A DNA stretch of 17,946 bases from DATKYV01 sp035528275 (lineage in GTDB: Bacteria > Acidobacteriota > Terriglobia > UBA7540): positions 1 through 17,946 of the forward strand of contig DATKYV010000281.1 in the NCBI GenBank assembly GCA_035528275.1. Reading direction: 5' to 3'. Shown one piece after another: positions 1 through 7,334 of this stretch (position 1 is the first letter of the stretch; every line of letters starts with the position of its first letter). A model generated the notes under the pieces. It was not told where the DNA came from. It saw only the letters and a list, made by a program, of their open reading frames with translations, and searched no databases. Both the position numbers and the translations under genes were made by a program.

Positions 1-891
1 AAACCAGATTTCGATCTGGTTGAGCCAGCTGGCGTGGGTCGGCGTGTAGTGCCAGTGCACGTTCGGGTGGCGTGCCCGCCAGCGATCCCGCTTGGGTTTG
101 TGGGTGCTCAGGTTGTCCAGGATCACGTGGATCTCCCGATGGGGATAGTCGGCCACAACCTCGTTCATGAAATCCAGGAACTCGCGCCGACGCCGTCGGT
201 GGTAATGGCCCGCCTTGACTTGCCCGGTGCTCACGTTCAAAGCCGCGAACAGCGTCGTGGTGCCGTGTCGCTGGTATTCGTGGTTGAACCCCTTCAAGGC
301 CTGCCCGTTGGGAAGGCGCAGATAACCTTGGGCACGCTCCCGGGCCTGAATCGAGGGCTTCTCATCTACGCACAGGACCACCGCATGGTCCGGCGGCGAC
401 AGGTAAATCCCCACCAGGTCGGCCGCCTTGGCGGCAAACTGCGGGTCGGTCGAAATACACCAACTGTGTCGCCGCTGCAAGCTGATGCGGTGACGAGCCA
501 GCACCCGCCAGACTTGGCGCGCCGACACATCACCCACGGCTCGGGCGATCCAGCGGCCGCTCCAAGTGGCATAACCGGAAGGGGGTGGTTGATCCAGCAG
601 GGCCAGGATGCGCCGCTCCGCCTCTTCACCATAACGCCGGCGGGGGCCGGGCCGCGGTCGATCCTGCAAACCGACCAGCCGCTGGGCCGCGAAACGCCGG
701 CGCCATTGGCTGACCGTGGCGGGGCGTACCCGAAACCGTTGCGCGAGAGCGGTGGTGGTGGCTCCCGCCGCCGCGGCCAGAATCAGCTGGGCGCGCCAAA
801 CCAGACGTTGTTCGGTGGTGGAAGCTCGAACCCAGTTCTCTAAGGTTCGTCGCTCTTCAGCGCTCAATTCAATGGGGGTTGCATGTCGCAT
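1..891 (-). CDS. IS630-family DD34E transposase, 3' end cut by window edge
   Basis: This enzyme would cut and join the ends of its own insertion sequence. Reading leftward from the ATG at 891, the frame is open for 297 codons to the window edge. The N-terminal ~100 residues carry a helix-turn-helix (ALAQRFRVRPATVSQWRRRF) followed by a basic linker. The catalytic DDE triad is visible: D176 in VLCVDEKPSIQ, D259 in HVILDNLSTHK and E294 in SWLNQIEIWF. There are exactly 34 residues between the second D and the E, the spacing typical of IS630/Tc1-mariner enzymes. No frameshift or stop interrupts the visible part, so the copy may be functional. Only the extreme C-terminus is missing. The opposite strand also has a long open frame (34-843), which is a shadow of this gene. 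Confidence 0.93.
   Translation of the reverse strand, partial: MRHATPIELSAEERRTLENWVRASTTEQRLVWRAQLILAAAAGATTTALAQRFRVRPATVSQWRRRFAAQRLVGLQDRPRPGPRRRYGEEAERRILALLDQPPPSGYATWSGRWIARAVGDVSARQVWRVLARHRISLQRRHSWCISTDPQFAAKAADLVGIYLSPPDHAVVLCVDEKPSIQARERAQGYLRLPNGQALKGFNHEYQRHGTTTLFAALNVSTGQVKAGHYHRRRRREFLDFMNEVVADYPHREIHVILDNLSTHKPKRDRWRARHPNVHWHYTPTHASWLNQIEIWF
1..891 (-). mobile_element. IS630-family insertion sequence, partial
   Basis: The transposase gene marks an insertion sequence that enters from the left edge. Its right end must lie between 892 and roughly 960, upstream of the transposase start. The terminal inverted repeat and the TA target duplication cannot be placed because the other end is outside the window. 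The coordinates here cover only the coding part. Confidence 0.75.
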
Positions 892-1287
892 ACCCCGAGT
901 ATAGATTATGACGGCATACTGTGTCACTGAGTACTAGGGTGTTTGTGCTCGGCACGACTGAGGCCAACTGGCGGGCCTGACGAAGCAATGTTCTGCTAGT
1001 TAGTTCCCGCTACGCTCATTTCGATGTCCTGCCGTAGTCCATGCCGAGCTCAAATTCTCACCACGCTGTCCGAGCTGGCATACGAGGACTTCAGCGACTC
1101 CCCTCTGAAAGCAAACGCGGGATTCATTGCCTCATCCGCTGCTCCAGCGAGAACTGCAAAGATCGAGTGAAGTCGCGATGACCCAATCTCAACAATGGAA
1201 GACCACATTCTTATAGAATTCAGTCGCGACGGTCGCGAAGCTATGTGAAGGAAGTGCTGAACTTCGAGCACTTTGCGTGAACCGGGC
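892..1287. other. Intergenic region between IS and acetyltransferase
   Basis: No convincing gene is seen in these ~400 bases. They hold the presumed IS end, a 5-bp inverted repeat (AGGCC/GGCCT, near 962-980), and three TCGCGA boxes at 1173-1178, 1224-1229 and 1233-1238. The last two are separated by 3 bases and form a potential hairpin about 50 bases before the acetyltransferase start. The boxes could be an operator, but TCGCGA is common in GC-rich DNA. Confidence 0.4.
898..927 (-). promoter_or_regulatory. Candidate transposase promoter, possibly leaderless
   Basis: On the minus strand GTGACA (922-927) and TATACT (898-903) are separated by 18 bases, close to sigma70 consensus. The -10 ends only 6 bases before the ATG at 891, so transcription would start at or next to the start codon and give a nearly leaderless message. 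No experimental support is available. Confidence 0.45.
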
Positions 1288-1806
1288 ATGGTCACACTTG
1301 AGACTGAACGCCTCACCCTTCGAATGTTCAGGCCCAGCGATCTTGACGCCTACGCAGAGATGTGTGCCGACCCTGACGTAATGCGGTACATCAACGACGG
1401 CCGGACGCTGTCGCGCGATGAGACCTGGCGCGACATGGCTGTCATCCTAGGTCACTGGGAACTCCGCGGCTACGGTTTGTGGGCAGTGGAGGAGCGCGCA
1501 ACACACAGCCTGATCGGCCGGATCGGCCACTGGAACCCGGAAGGTTGGCCGGGGTTTGAAGTCGGTTGGATGCTCGGCCGCCGCTATTGGGGCCGCGGCT
1601 TCGCGACGGAGGGGGCCAAGGCTGCCTTGAAGTACGCATTCTCCGTCTTGAATGTCCCTCATGTAATCAGTCTGATCCATTCGGACAACACTCCTTCGAT
1701 CCGCGTGGCTGAAAAGCTGGGTGAACGCCTGGAAGGCACAACGGAAGTTTCGAAGATAACCTTCCGGGTTTACGGGATTGCTAGAGACGAATATGTTTCA
1801 AGCTGA
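1288..1806 (+). CDS. GNAT-family N-acetyltransferase (RimJ/RimL-like)
   Basis: A 172-residue protein of the GNAT (Acetyltransf_3) family, which moves an acetyl group from acetyl-CoA to an amine on a protein N-terminus, antibiotic or small metabolite; the acceptor cannot be told from sequence. It opens with the family-typical VTLETERLTLR. It carries the acetyl-CoA loop RRYWGRGFATEGA (R/QxxGxG/A pattern) and ends with the usual SDNTPSIRVAEKLG segment. Length is normal for the family. The frame extends five codons upstream to a TTG at 1273, but ATG at 1288 matches the family's N-terminus; neither has a strong ribosome site. It stands alone between the IS and the metabolic operon, 91 bases upstream of the latter, and is probably not part of that pathway. 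Confidence 0.88.
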   Translation: MVTLETERLTLRMFRPSDLDAYAEMCADPDVMRYINDGRTLSRDETWRDMAVILGHWELRGYGLWAVEERATHSLIGRIGHWNPEGWPGFEVGWMLGRRYWGRGFATEGAKAALKYAFSVLNVPHVISLIHSDNTPSIRVAEKLGERLEGTTEVSKITFRVYGIARDEYVSS

Positions 1807-1897
1807 ACAAGGGTTGGGCTCAGCCCCGACTTGTGGTATGAAGCATCGTGTGTTTCCGGGAGTTTGACTCGAGCTCCAGGCGAGGAGAGGTTTTTTG

Positions 1898-3445
1898 ATG
1901 ACGGATGGGCGATGTCTGATCGGCGTGGATGCGGGGACGTCGGTCGTTAAAGCGGTGGCGTTTGACCAACTCGGGAACGAAGTGTGCGTGCATGAGACGC
2001 CGATGCCGCTTCGCCAGCCCCAGCCGTTGTGGATCGAACAGGACATGGCCCAATTGTGGGAGACGGTAAAGGTTTGTCTCCGCAGCGTCGCCGCACAGCT
2101 TCAAGCATCGAAGAGGGAGATCGAGGGCATCGGCATCACCTCAACAGGAGATGGGACCTGGATCATCGATCGCGAAGGGAAGCCGGTGCGCGGCGGGATC
2201 TTATGGTGCGACGGCCGGGCCGGCAAGATCGTCGAGCGTCTGCACGCGCAGGGAATTGCCCACCGGGCCTTCGATATCTGCGGGACTTCGGTTTTCACGG
2301 GCTCCCAGGCGGCGCAACTCCTCTGGCTGCGCGAAAATGAGCCGGAGTCCTTGAAGAAAGCGCAGATCATCTTCCACGCCAAAGACTGGCTGTTCTACAA
2401 GCTCACCGGACTCATCACCAGCGACGAAACCGATGAGTCACTCACCATGCTTCGGATGTCAACTCGTCAATACGATCCGGAGCTGTTCAAGATCTTCGGC
2501 ATTGACGATCTTTACTCCAAGTTTCCTCCGGTGAAGGCGACGGCGGACAACGTCGCGCCGCTCCTCGCCGAAGTCGCGGCGGAGCTCGGCCTGCCCAAAG
2601 GCGTTGCCGTCGGGTCGGGCCCCATGGACGTGGCCGCCTGCGCGCTGGGCACGGGAGCCATCGAGCACGGCCAGGCCTTGTCGATCCTCGGCACGGCGGG
2701 GATTCACGAAGTGATCATGGAGGAGCCGAACATGGAACCCCGCATGGTCGGCATGACCCTCTGCCACGGCGTCAAGGGCCGATGGATCCGCATGTTGGCG
2801 GCAATGACTGCCACCCCGAACCTCGATTGGTTTTTGAAGGAGCTGGGAACGGGATTCACCGTCGAGGCGCGGGAGGCCGGCAAGGACGTTTACGAACATC
2901 TGGAGAAAGCGGTTGAGTCCGTTCCGGCCGGGTCGGAGGGCGTGATCTTCCATCCTTACCTCTTTCCCGGCGGGGAGCGCGGGCCCTTTGTGAAGCCGAC
3001 GGCGCGCGCCAGCTTTACAGGCCTGAATATGAATCACACCGCCAAACACCTCTTGCGCGCTGTTTACGAAGGTGTGGCCTTCGCGACGCTCGACTGTTAT
3101 CGTCACATGCCGATTGATCCCAAGACGGTTTTCCTTTCTGGCGGCGGCGCAAATAGTCCGGCCTGGTGTCAGATCATGGCGGATTGTCTCGGCAAACCAG
3201 TGAGCGTGCCGGAAGGCTCGCAGTTCGGAGCCAGGGGAGCGGCACTGAATATCGGCATCGCCGTGGGGGCGTATCGGGACGCGCAGGAAGCTGTCGCCAA
3301 GTCGGTCAGGACGGCGCGACTCTACGAGCCTGACCAGGCAAACACCAACCTCTATCGCCAGCTTTACGAGGTCTACCAACAAACGGCAGAAAGACAGATG
3401 GACCTTTGGGACCTGCGCGCCCAGATCATCGGCAGGATGCAGTGA
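1898..3445 (+). CDS. FGGY-family carbohydrate kinase, erythritol kinase (EryA)-like
   Basis: ATP-dependent kinase of polyols or ketoses, 515 residues, the normal FGGY length. The N-terminal actin-fold domain starts with LIGVDAGTSVVKAVAFD (phosphate-binding loop, D11). It continues with GIGITSTGDGTWIIDREGKP and GGILWCDGRAG, a pattern I associate with erythritol kinase EryA and L-xylulose kinases. The likely catalytic base is D244 in GSGPMDVAACALG. The second domain has the ATP-site stretch FLSGGGANSPAWCQIMADCL. ATG at 1898 follows a good GGAGAGG ribosome site; a TTG one codon earlier is the alternative. It is the first gene of a seven-gene operon and ends 2 bases before the aldolase gene. If it acts like EryA it would phosphorylate a tetritol; a five-carbon ketose feeding the neighbouring aldolase is the main alternative. 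Family call is firm, substrate is inference. Confidence 0.9.
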   Translation: MTDGRCLIGVDAGTSVVKAVAFDQLGNEVCVHETPMPLRQPQPLWIEQDMAQLWETVKVCLRSVAAQLQASKREIEGIGITSTGDGTWIIDREGKPVRGGILWCDGRAGKIVERLHAQGIAHRAFDICGTSVFTGSQAAQLLWLRENEPESLKKAQIIFHAKDWLFYKLTGLITSDETDESLTMLRMSTRQYDPELFKIFGIDDLYSKFPPVKATADNVAPLLAEVAAELGLPKGVAVGSGPMDVAACALGTGAIEHGQALSILGTAGIHEVIMEEPNMEPRMVGMTLCHGVKGRWIRMLAAMTATPNLDWFLKELGTGFTVEAREAGKDVYEHLEKAVESVPAGSEGVIFHPYLFPGGERGPFVKPTARASFTGLNMNHTAKHLLRAVYEGVAFATLDCYRHMPIDPKTVFLSGGGANSPAWCQIMADCLGKPVSVPEGSQFGARGAALNIGIAVGAYRDAQEAVAKSVRTARLYEPDQANTNLYRQLYEVYQQTAERQMDLWDLRAQIIGRMQ

Positions 3446-3447
3446 AG

Positions 3448-4113
3448 ATGGCTGAAGAAAAACACTCGACCCTGAAGCGGGAAATGATCGAGAAGTGCCG
3501 TCAGCTGGAGAAGCTTGGATACTTCATCGGCACGTGGGGAAACATCAGCGTCAGAGTTCCCGAGGGGTTTATTGTCACACCGAGCCGGGTGGAGTACGCA
3601 GTGATTGAACCACACGATTTCGTTACCGTTTCTCTTGATGGAACGGTCCTTGCGGGACACCGCCTTCCCTCCTCGGAAAGCGAAATTCACCGCGCTGTGC
3701 TCAATAAGAAACCTGACGTCGGCGCCGTCATCCACAGTCATTCACCTTACGCCACGGCGGTATCTTGCCTGCATCAGACAATGCCCGTGTTCGTCGAGGA
3801 CATGGCGCAAATCATCGGGGGAGAAGTCCATTGCACCCGGTACGTCCCGGCCGGCCAGCACAAGAAAATCGCGGAAGAAGTTGCGATCACCATCGGCGAG
3901 GAGAACGCTGTGCTGCTCGCCAATCATGGCATGATGTGTTGTGGCCGCAATCTGGAGGAGGCCCTGGTCGCCAGCCATATCCTGGAAAAAGCTGCCCTGA
4001 TGATGCTGGCGGCGGGGGGCGCCGGGAAAGTTGTCCCGATTCCGGAAGAATACGTCCGCTCGGAGCGCCATCGGTTCCTCCATAAGTACGGAACGGCTCA
4101 GGACGCGCCGTGA
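3448..4113 (+). CDS. Class II aldolase/adducin-family protein (sugar-phosphate aldolase or epimerase)
   Basis: A 221-residue zinc enzyme of the family that holds L-fuculose-1-phosphate aldolase, L-ribulose-5-phosphate 4-epimerase and the phospho-tetronate decarboxylase OtnC. The zinc ligands H96 and H98 (HSHSPYATA) and H160 (LANHGMMCCG) are present. So are the phosphate-binding motifs GTWGNIS and TPS, and the catalytic acid equivalent E77 in PSSESEIH. Coming straight after a sugar kinase, it probably splits, decarboxylates or epimerises the kinase product. An in-frame GTG at 3442 overlaps the kinase stop as GTGA and is a possible alternative start. The short gap implies translational coupling to the kinase. 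Which reaction it performs is not decidable from motifs alone. Confidence 0.88.
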   Translation: MAEEKHSTLKREMIEKCRQLEKLGYFIGTWGNISVRVPEGFIVTPSRVEYAVIEPHDFVTVSLDGTVLAGHRLPSSESEIHRAVLNKKPDVGAVIHSHSPYATAVSCLHQTMPVFVEDMAQIIGGEVHCTRYVPAGQHKKIAEEVAITIGEENAVLLANHGMMCCGRNLEEALVASHILEKAALMMLAAGGAGKVVPIPEEYVRSERHRFLHKYGTAQDAP

Positions 4114-4161
4114 ACAGTGGAAGCATCGGCAATGCTCCCGCGAAGTGGAGAAGCTCGCCTC

Positions 4162-5301
4162 ATGTTGACCGCATGGCTTGATCATGTTCGCAAAACCTAC
4201 AGCTCGGCGATCGGCCGGGACCGTTGGGATCTCGTGACTCCAGCACTCATCATGGATCTGGATGTGGTCCGCCGGAACATCCAATTCATGATGCAACGTC
4301 TCTCCACAATGAAAGCCAAATTGCGGCCGCACGTGAAATGCCAGAAAAGTCCGGAGCTGGCGCGCTTGCAGGTGCAGGCGGGTGCGATTGGAGTGTGCAC
4401 AGCGACGGTCTGGGAAGCGATGGTCATGAGTTTATCCGGCGTGGAAGACGTGATGATTGCCAACCAGGTCGGGGGCAAGGAGAAAATTTCGGCACTGGCG
4501 AAGGCCGCGAGGAATGGCCACTTGACGGTCGCGATCGATAATCCACGCAATGCGGAAGATCTTTCCAACGCCGTGCAAGCGGCAGGAAGCAAGTTGGACG
4601 TGGTCATTGAGGTCGACGTCGGCATGGGGCGGGGCGGAGTCCGCTCGGCCGAGGAGGCCGTCACCCTAGCTCAGGACGTGGCAAAATTGCCCGGCCTGCG
4701 CTTTCGCGGCGTCCAGGGATACGAGGGCCACTGCATGTTGGAGCCCGATCGCTCGGTCAGGATTCAAAAGGCTCAGGCGGCGATGGATTACTTGGGGACG
4801 GCAATCGATCGATTGGCCGCTGCGGGTTTCGAATGCGAAGTCGTCTCGGCGGGAGGAACCGGCACCTACGACATCACGGGGAATAATCCTCGGGTCACTG
4901 AGATCCAAGCCGGGTCTTACGTGTTCATGGACAACTTCCACGGGAACCTGGTTCCAGGGTTTTCGCGGGCCCTCACGGTCCTCGGGACGGTTGTGATTCA
5001 GCACGGGAAGACCGTCGTCCTCGACGCCGGGCGCAAGTCCGTCGGTATTGATTTTGTGCTTCCCACCATGATCGATTACCCGTTCTACCAGGCTCGCTAT
5101 TTCGCCGAGGAACACGCCCTGTTCGATGTGGACGATCGCTGCCGCTTGAAGCTCGGCGACACGGTGGAGCTGACTCCGGGTTACGCCCCAACCACCGTAA
5201 ACCTCTACGACGCCTACCACGTCGTCGAGAAGGACGTTGTCGTGGATATCTGGCCGATCTTTCCCCGTGGGGCTGGCCATGGCGGGCTGCTGACCGGCTG
5301 A
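4162..5301 (+). CDS. DSD1-family PLP enzyme (D-threonine aldolase / D-serine dehydratase-like) with altered metal site
   Basis: Fold-type III PLP protein of 379 residues, the usual length for the D-threonine aldolase/D-serine dehydratase-like family. The N-terminal alanine-racemase-like barrel holds the likely PLP lysine, K59 in LRPHVKCQK. SAGGTGTYD (~229-237) matches the phosphate-binding loop, and the C-terminal beta domain ends in NLYDAYHVVEKDVVVDIWP. The family normally has a metal-binding His-x-Cys or His-x-Asp in the segment before NLYD; here it reads PGYAPTTVNLYD, with Y341 and P343 in those places. The protein may therefore work without the metal, for example as a racemase, or on a different substrate. 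ATG at 4162 follows GGAGAAG with 8 bases; upstream alternatives are GTG 4117 and ATG 4132. Its place inside a sugar-type operon suggests an amino- or beta-hydroxy-amino substrate. Confidence 0.85.
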   Translation: MLTAWLDHVRKTYSSAIGRDRWDLVTPALIMDLDVVRRNIQFMMQRLSTMKAKLRPHVKCQKSPELARLQVQAGAIGVCTATVWEAMVMSLSGVEDVMIANQVGGKEKISALAKAARNGHLTVAIDNPRNAEDLSNAVQAAGSKLDVVIEVDVGMGRGGVRSAEEAVTLAQDVAKLPGLRFRGVQGYEGHCMLEPDRSVRIQKAQAAMDYLGTAIDRLAAAGFECEVVSAGGTGTYDITGNNPRVTEIQAGSYVFMDNFHGNLVPGFSRALTVLGTVVIQHGKTVVLDAGRKSVGIDFVLPTMIDYPFYQARYFAEEHALFDVDDRCRLKLGDTVELTPGYAPTTVNLYDAYHVVEKDVVVDIWPIFPRGAGHGGLLTG

Positions 5302-5328
5302 AACAGCACGAAGGGAGGATTTGAGATC

Positions 5329-6273
5329 ATGAAAACTGCTCCCTCTCATGTCTCCAAGGTTGAATTCGAGAAACTGTTTGAGCGAGTCTGTAATTGGGGA
5401 CGTTGGGGACCGGACGACGAACGAGGTGCGCTGAATTACATCACTTCCGAGCAGATTCGCAAGGCGGCCGGCCTGGTTCGGTCGGGGCGCTCAGTCTCCA
5501 TGGAGGTCCCCATCAACACCGTCGCCGGTCCGGACAATCCCCGCCCGGCCGTGCACTACATGGTCCAGGGCTACGATATCCAATCGGATTTGGGAGAACC
5601 TCAATTCTCAACCGATTTTCTGGCGAGCGAGTTTCACGGCGATTGCCACACCCACATCGATGCGTTGTGCCATATCGCTTACAAGGGAAAGCTATATAAC
5701 GGAAAGCCGACGAGCGCCGTGACTTCTCACGGCCCGCTGATTCAGGACATCACCGCTTACGCTCACGGAATCGTCGGCCGCGGTGTATTACTGGATATTC
5801 CGCGACTGCGCGGAGTCAAGTGGCTGGAACCGGGCGAGGCCGTCACCAGGGCGGAACTTGAGGCGGCAGAGAAGGCCCAGGGAGTCCGTTTGGGCGAAGG
5901 AGATATCTTCATCTTCAGGACCGGTCATCACCGGCGGCGGCTGGAATTGGGCCCCTGGAACAACGGATATGACGGGGAGGGCAAGGCTGGCTTGCACGTC
6001 GATACCATTCTCCTCCTCCACGAGCGGAAGGTGGCGGCATTCTTTCCGGACGGAGACGGAGAAACGGTCCCAAGCAACGCAGAAGGGATCGCTTATCCCA
6101 TCCACGCTCTGCAAATCGCCGCCATGGGGATGGCGTGCGCCGACAGTCTGCAGTTCGAAGAGTTGGTGAAGGTTTGTGAGGAGGAAAGGCGTTGGGAATT
6201 TCTTGTCGTCGCAGCTCCCCTGCGGTTGCCACGCGGAACTGGTTCACTGTTCAATCCCATCGCGATTTTCTGA
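5329..6273 (+). CDS. Cyclase-family metal-dependent hydrolase (kynurenine formamidase-like fold)
   Basis: A 314-residue member of the cyclase family (PF04199), metal-dependent hydrolases that include kynurenine formamidase and isatin hydrolase. The metal-binding signature lies at residues 103-115 (HGDCHTHIDALCH), with H107, H109 and D111 fitting the HxxTHxDxxxH-type pattern. The C-terminal PLRLPRGTGSLFNPIAIF is typical of the longer ~310-residue branch. ATG at 5329 follows a strong GGGAGG site. It lies 27 bases after the PLP-enzyme gene and 39 before the isomerase gene, so it is part of the operon. It probably opens a lactone, lactam or amide ring in the pathway substrate; no closely related member with known substrate can be named from motifs. 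Confidence 0.87.
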   Translation: MKTAPSHVSKVEFEKLFERVCNWGRWGPDDERGALNYITSEQIRKAAGLVRSGRSVSMEVPINTVAGPDNPRPAVHYMVQGYDIQSDLGEPQFSTDFLASEFHGDCHTHIDALCHIAYKGKLYNGKPTSAVTSHGPLIQDITAYAHGIVGRGVLLDIPRLRGVKWLEPGEAVTRAELEAAEKAQGVRLGEGDIFIFRTGHHRRRLELGPWNNGYDGEGKAGLHVDTILLLHERKVAAFFPDGDGETVPSNAEGIAYPIHALQIAAMGMACADSLQFEELVKVCEEERRWEFLVVAAPLRLPRGTGSLFNPIAIF

Positions 6274-6312
6274 TCTGAAAGGCGCGGAACGAGCGCGGAC
6301 AGGAGGAGGCTT

Positions 6313-7233
6313 ATGAAATTGCATCTCGGAATCAACAACATCTACGCCGCCAAGCGTTGGCCCGAACCTGATGAATGGGGCAAGCAGGTGACCCAGCGCT
6401 GGGGCTTGAAGTACGTCCAGTTCTGCTTTGACCTGCTTGATCCGCGCTGCAGCGCGGAGGCCCGGAAGGCTATGGCCGCGAAGGTGCGGGAAGCCGCACA
6501 GAAATACGGATTTGAGATTCACAGTGCATTTATCGGGGTGGGGGCGTACATCTACAACCTGCTTCTTCACCCGTTCCCCGAGCTCCGAAAGGACGCTCTG
6601 GAATGGTGCAGGCTCGCTTCGATCACCGCTGCGGAACTGGGGGCCAAGGGGGTCGGAGGCCCCATCGCGGCCGCCAGCATGAGGGACTACCGCGACCCGA
6701 GCAAGCGGAAATTCCTCCGCGACACCCTCGTGGAAGGTATGCAGACGCTTGCGCGTTATGCTGCCGACCAGGGTCTGAAATTCGTCTGCTGGGAACCCAC
6801 GCCGATCGGCCGTGAGATGCTCATCCATCTGGACGAAGCAAAGGAACTTTACGAGCGTTTCAACGAGAACACGCCCATCCCGATTTACTACATCCTCGAT
6901 GTGGGACACCAGTGCAGCTACGAGGTAACGGGCAAGGATCGAGACACCTATCTTTGGCTGCGCGAACTGGGCAAACTCTCGCCGCTCGTCCATCTCCAGC
7001 AGACCGAAGCGGACTGGGACAGGCACTGGAGCTTCACCAAAGCGAACAATGCGAAGGGCGCCATCCGGATGGACAAGGTCGTCGAGGCCCTGGAGCAATC
7101 TGGAGCCGAAGAGGTTTATCTCTTCCCCGAGTTGATACACCCGTTTGAGTTCGAGGAAGACAAGCTGTTGGAAGAATTGGACGAGACTTACGCCTATCTG
7201 AAACAGTTCGTGAGCGTGCCTGCTCTACCGTGA
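6313..7233 (+). CDS. Sugar-phosphate isomerase/epimerase (AP endonuclease 2 fold), EryC-like
   Basis: TIM-barrel protein of 306 residues in the xylose-isomerase-like/AP-endonuclease-2 family. The expected divalent-metal ligands can be read in order: E161 (VCWEPTP), D196 with H199 (YILDVGHQ), H227 (LVHLQQTEAD) and E273 (LFPELIHP). The opening INNIYAAKRWPEPDEW and YVQFCFDLLDP resemble, from memory, the tetrulose-phosphate epimerases of erythritol operons (EryC). An EryC-type reaction would be 3-epimerisation of D-erythrulose-1-phosphate to L-erythrulose-1-phosphate, which is the substrate of the TPI-like protein encoded at 9102-9884. ATG at 6313 has a strong AGGAGGAGG site. The family call is firm; the EryC assignment is moderate and needs a tree. 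Other ketose 3-epimerases are the main alternative. Confidence 0.87.
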   Translation: MKLHLGINNIYAAKRWPEPDEWGKQVTQRWGLKYVQFCFDLLDPRCSAEARKAMAAKVREAAQKYGFEIHSAFIGVGAYIYNLLLHPFPELRKDALEWCRLASITAAELGAKGVGGPIAAASMRDYRDPSKRKFLRDTLVEGMQTLARYAADQGLKFVCWEPTPIGREMLIHLDEAKELYERFNENTPIPIYYILDVGHQCSYEVTGKDRDTYLWLRELGKLSPLVHLQQTEADWDRHWSFTKANNAKGAIRMDKVVEALEQSGAEEVYLFPELIHPFEFEEDKLLEELDETYAYLKQFVSVPALP

Positions 7234-7334
7234 AGCGTTCTTCCGGCGGCGGAGTTTGCAGTCGCGCGGAGACGACGCGCCGCCTTCCCGGAGAGAGGTG
7301 TTTCCTCAAAGCGCGCCGAGGAGAAATCAGATCC

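Noticed and set aside
34..843. 269-codon open frame on the plus strand
   Set aside because: Antisense to the IS630 transposase, whose catalytic motifs are unambiguous on the minus strand.
962..1045. Possible integron attC-like site upstream of the acetyltransferase
   Set aside because: The short inverted repeat and GTTAGTT sequence do not match the RYYYAAC/GTTRRRY core-site consensus.
1206..1219. ATTCTTATAGAAT near-palindrome resembling the shared AATCCTTATAGA box
   Set aside because: Only CTTATAGA is shared, there is no TTGCAA partner at the right distance, and the arms are just 5 bp.
1815..1897. Promoter (TTGGGC - 17 - TATGAA) and GGGCTCAGCCC hairpin before the kinase operon
   Set aside because: The hexamers match consensus poorly and the hairpin has a 1-3 base loop and no T-run; too weak to annotate.
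2459..3382. 307-codon open frame on the minus strand
   Set aside because: Shadow of the FGGY kinase gene; no ribosome site or recognisable domain.
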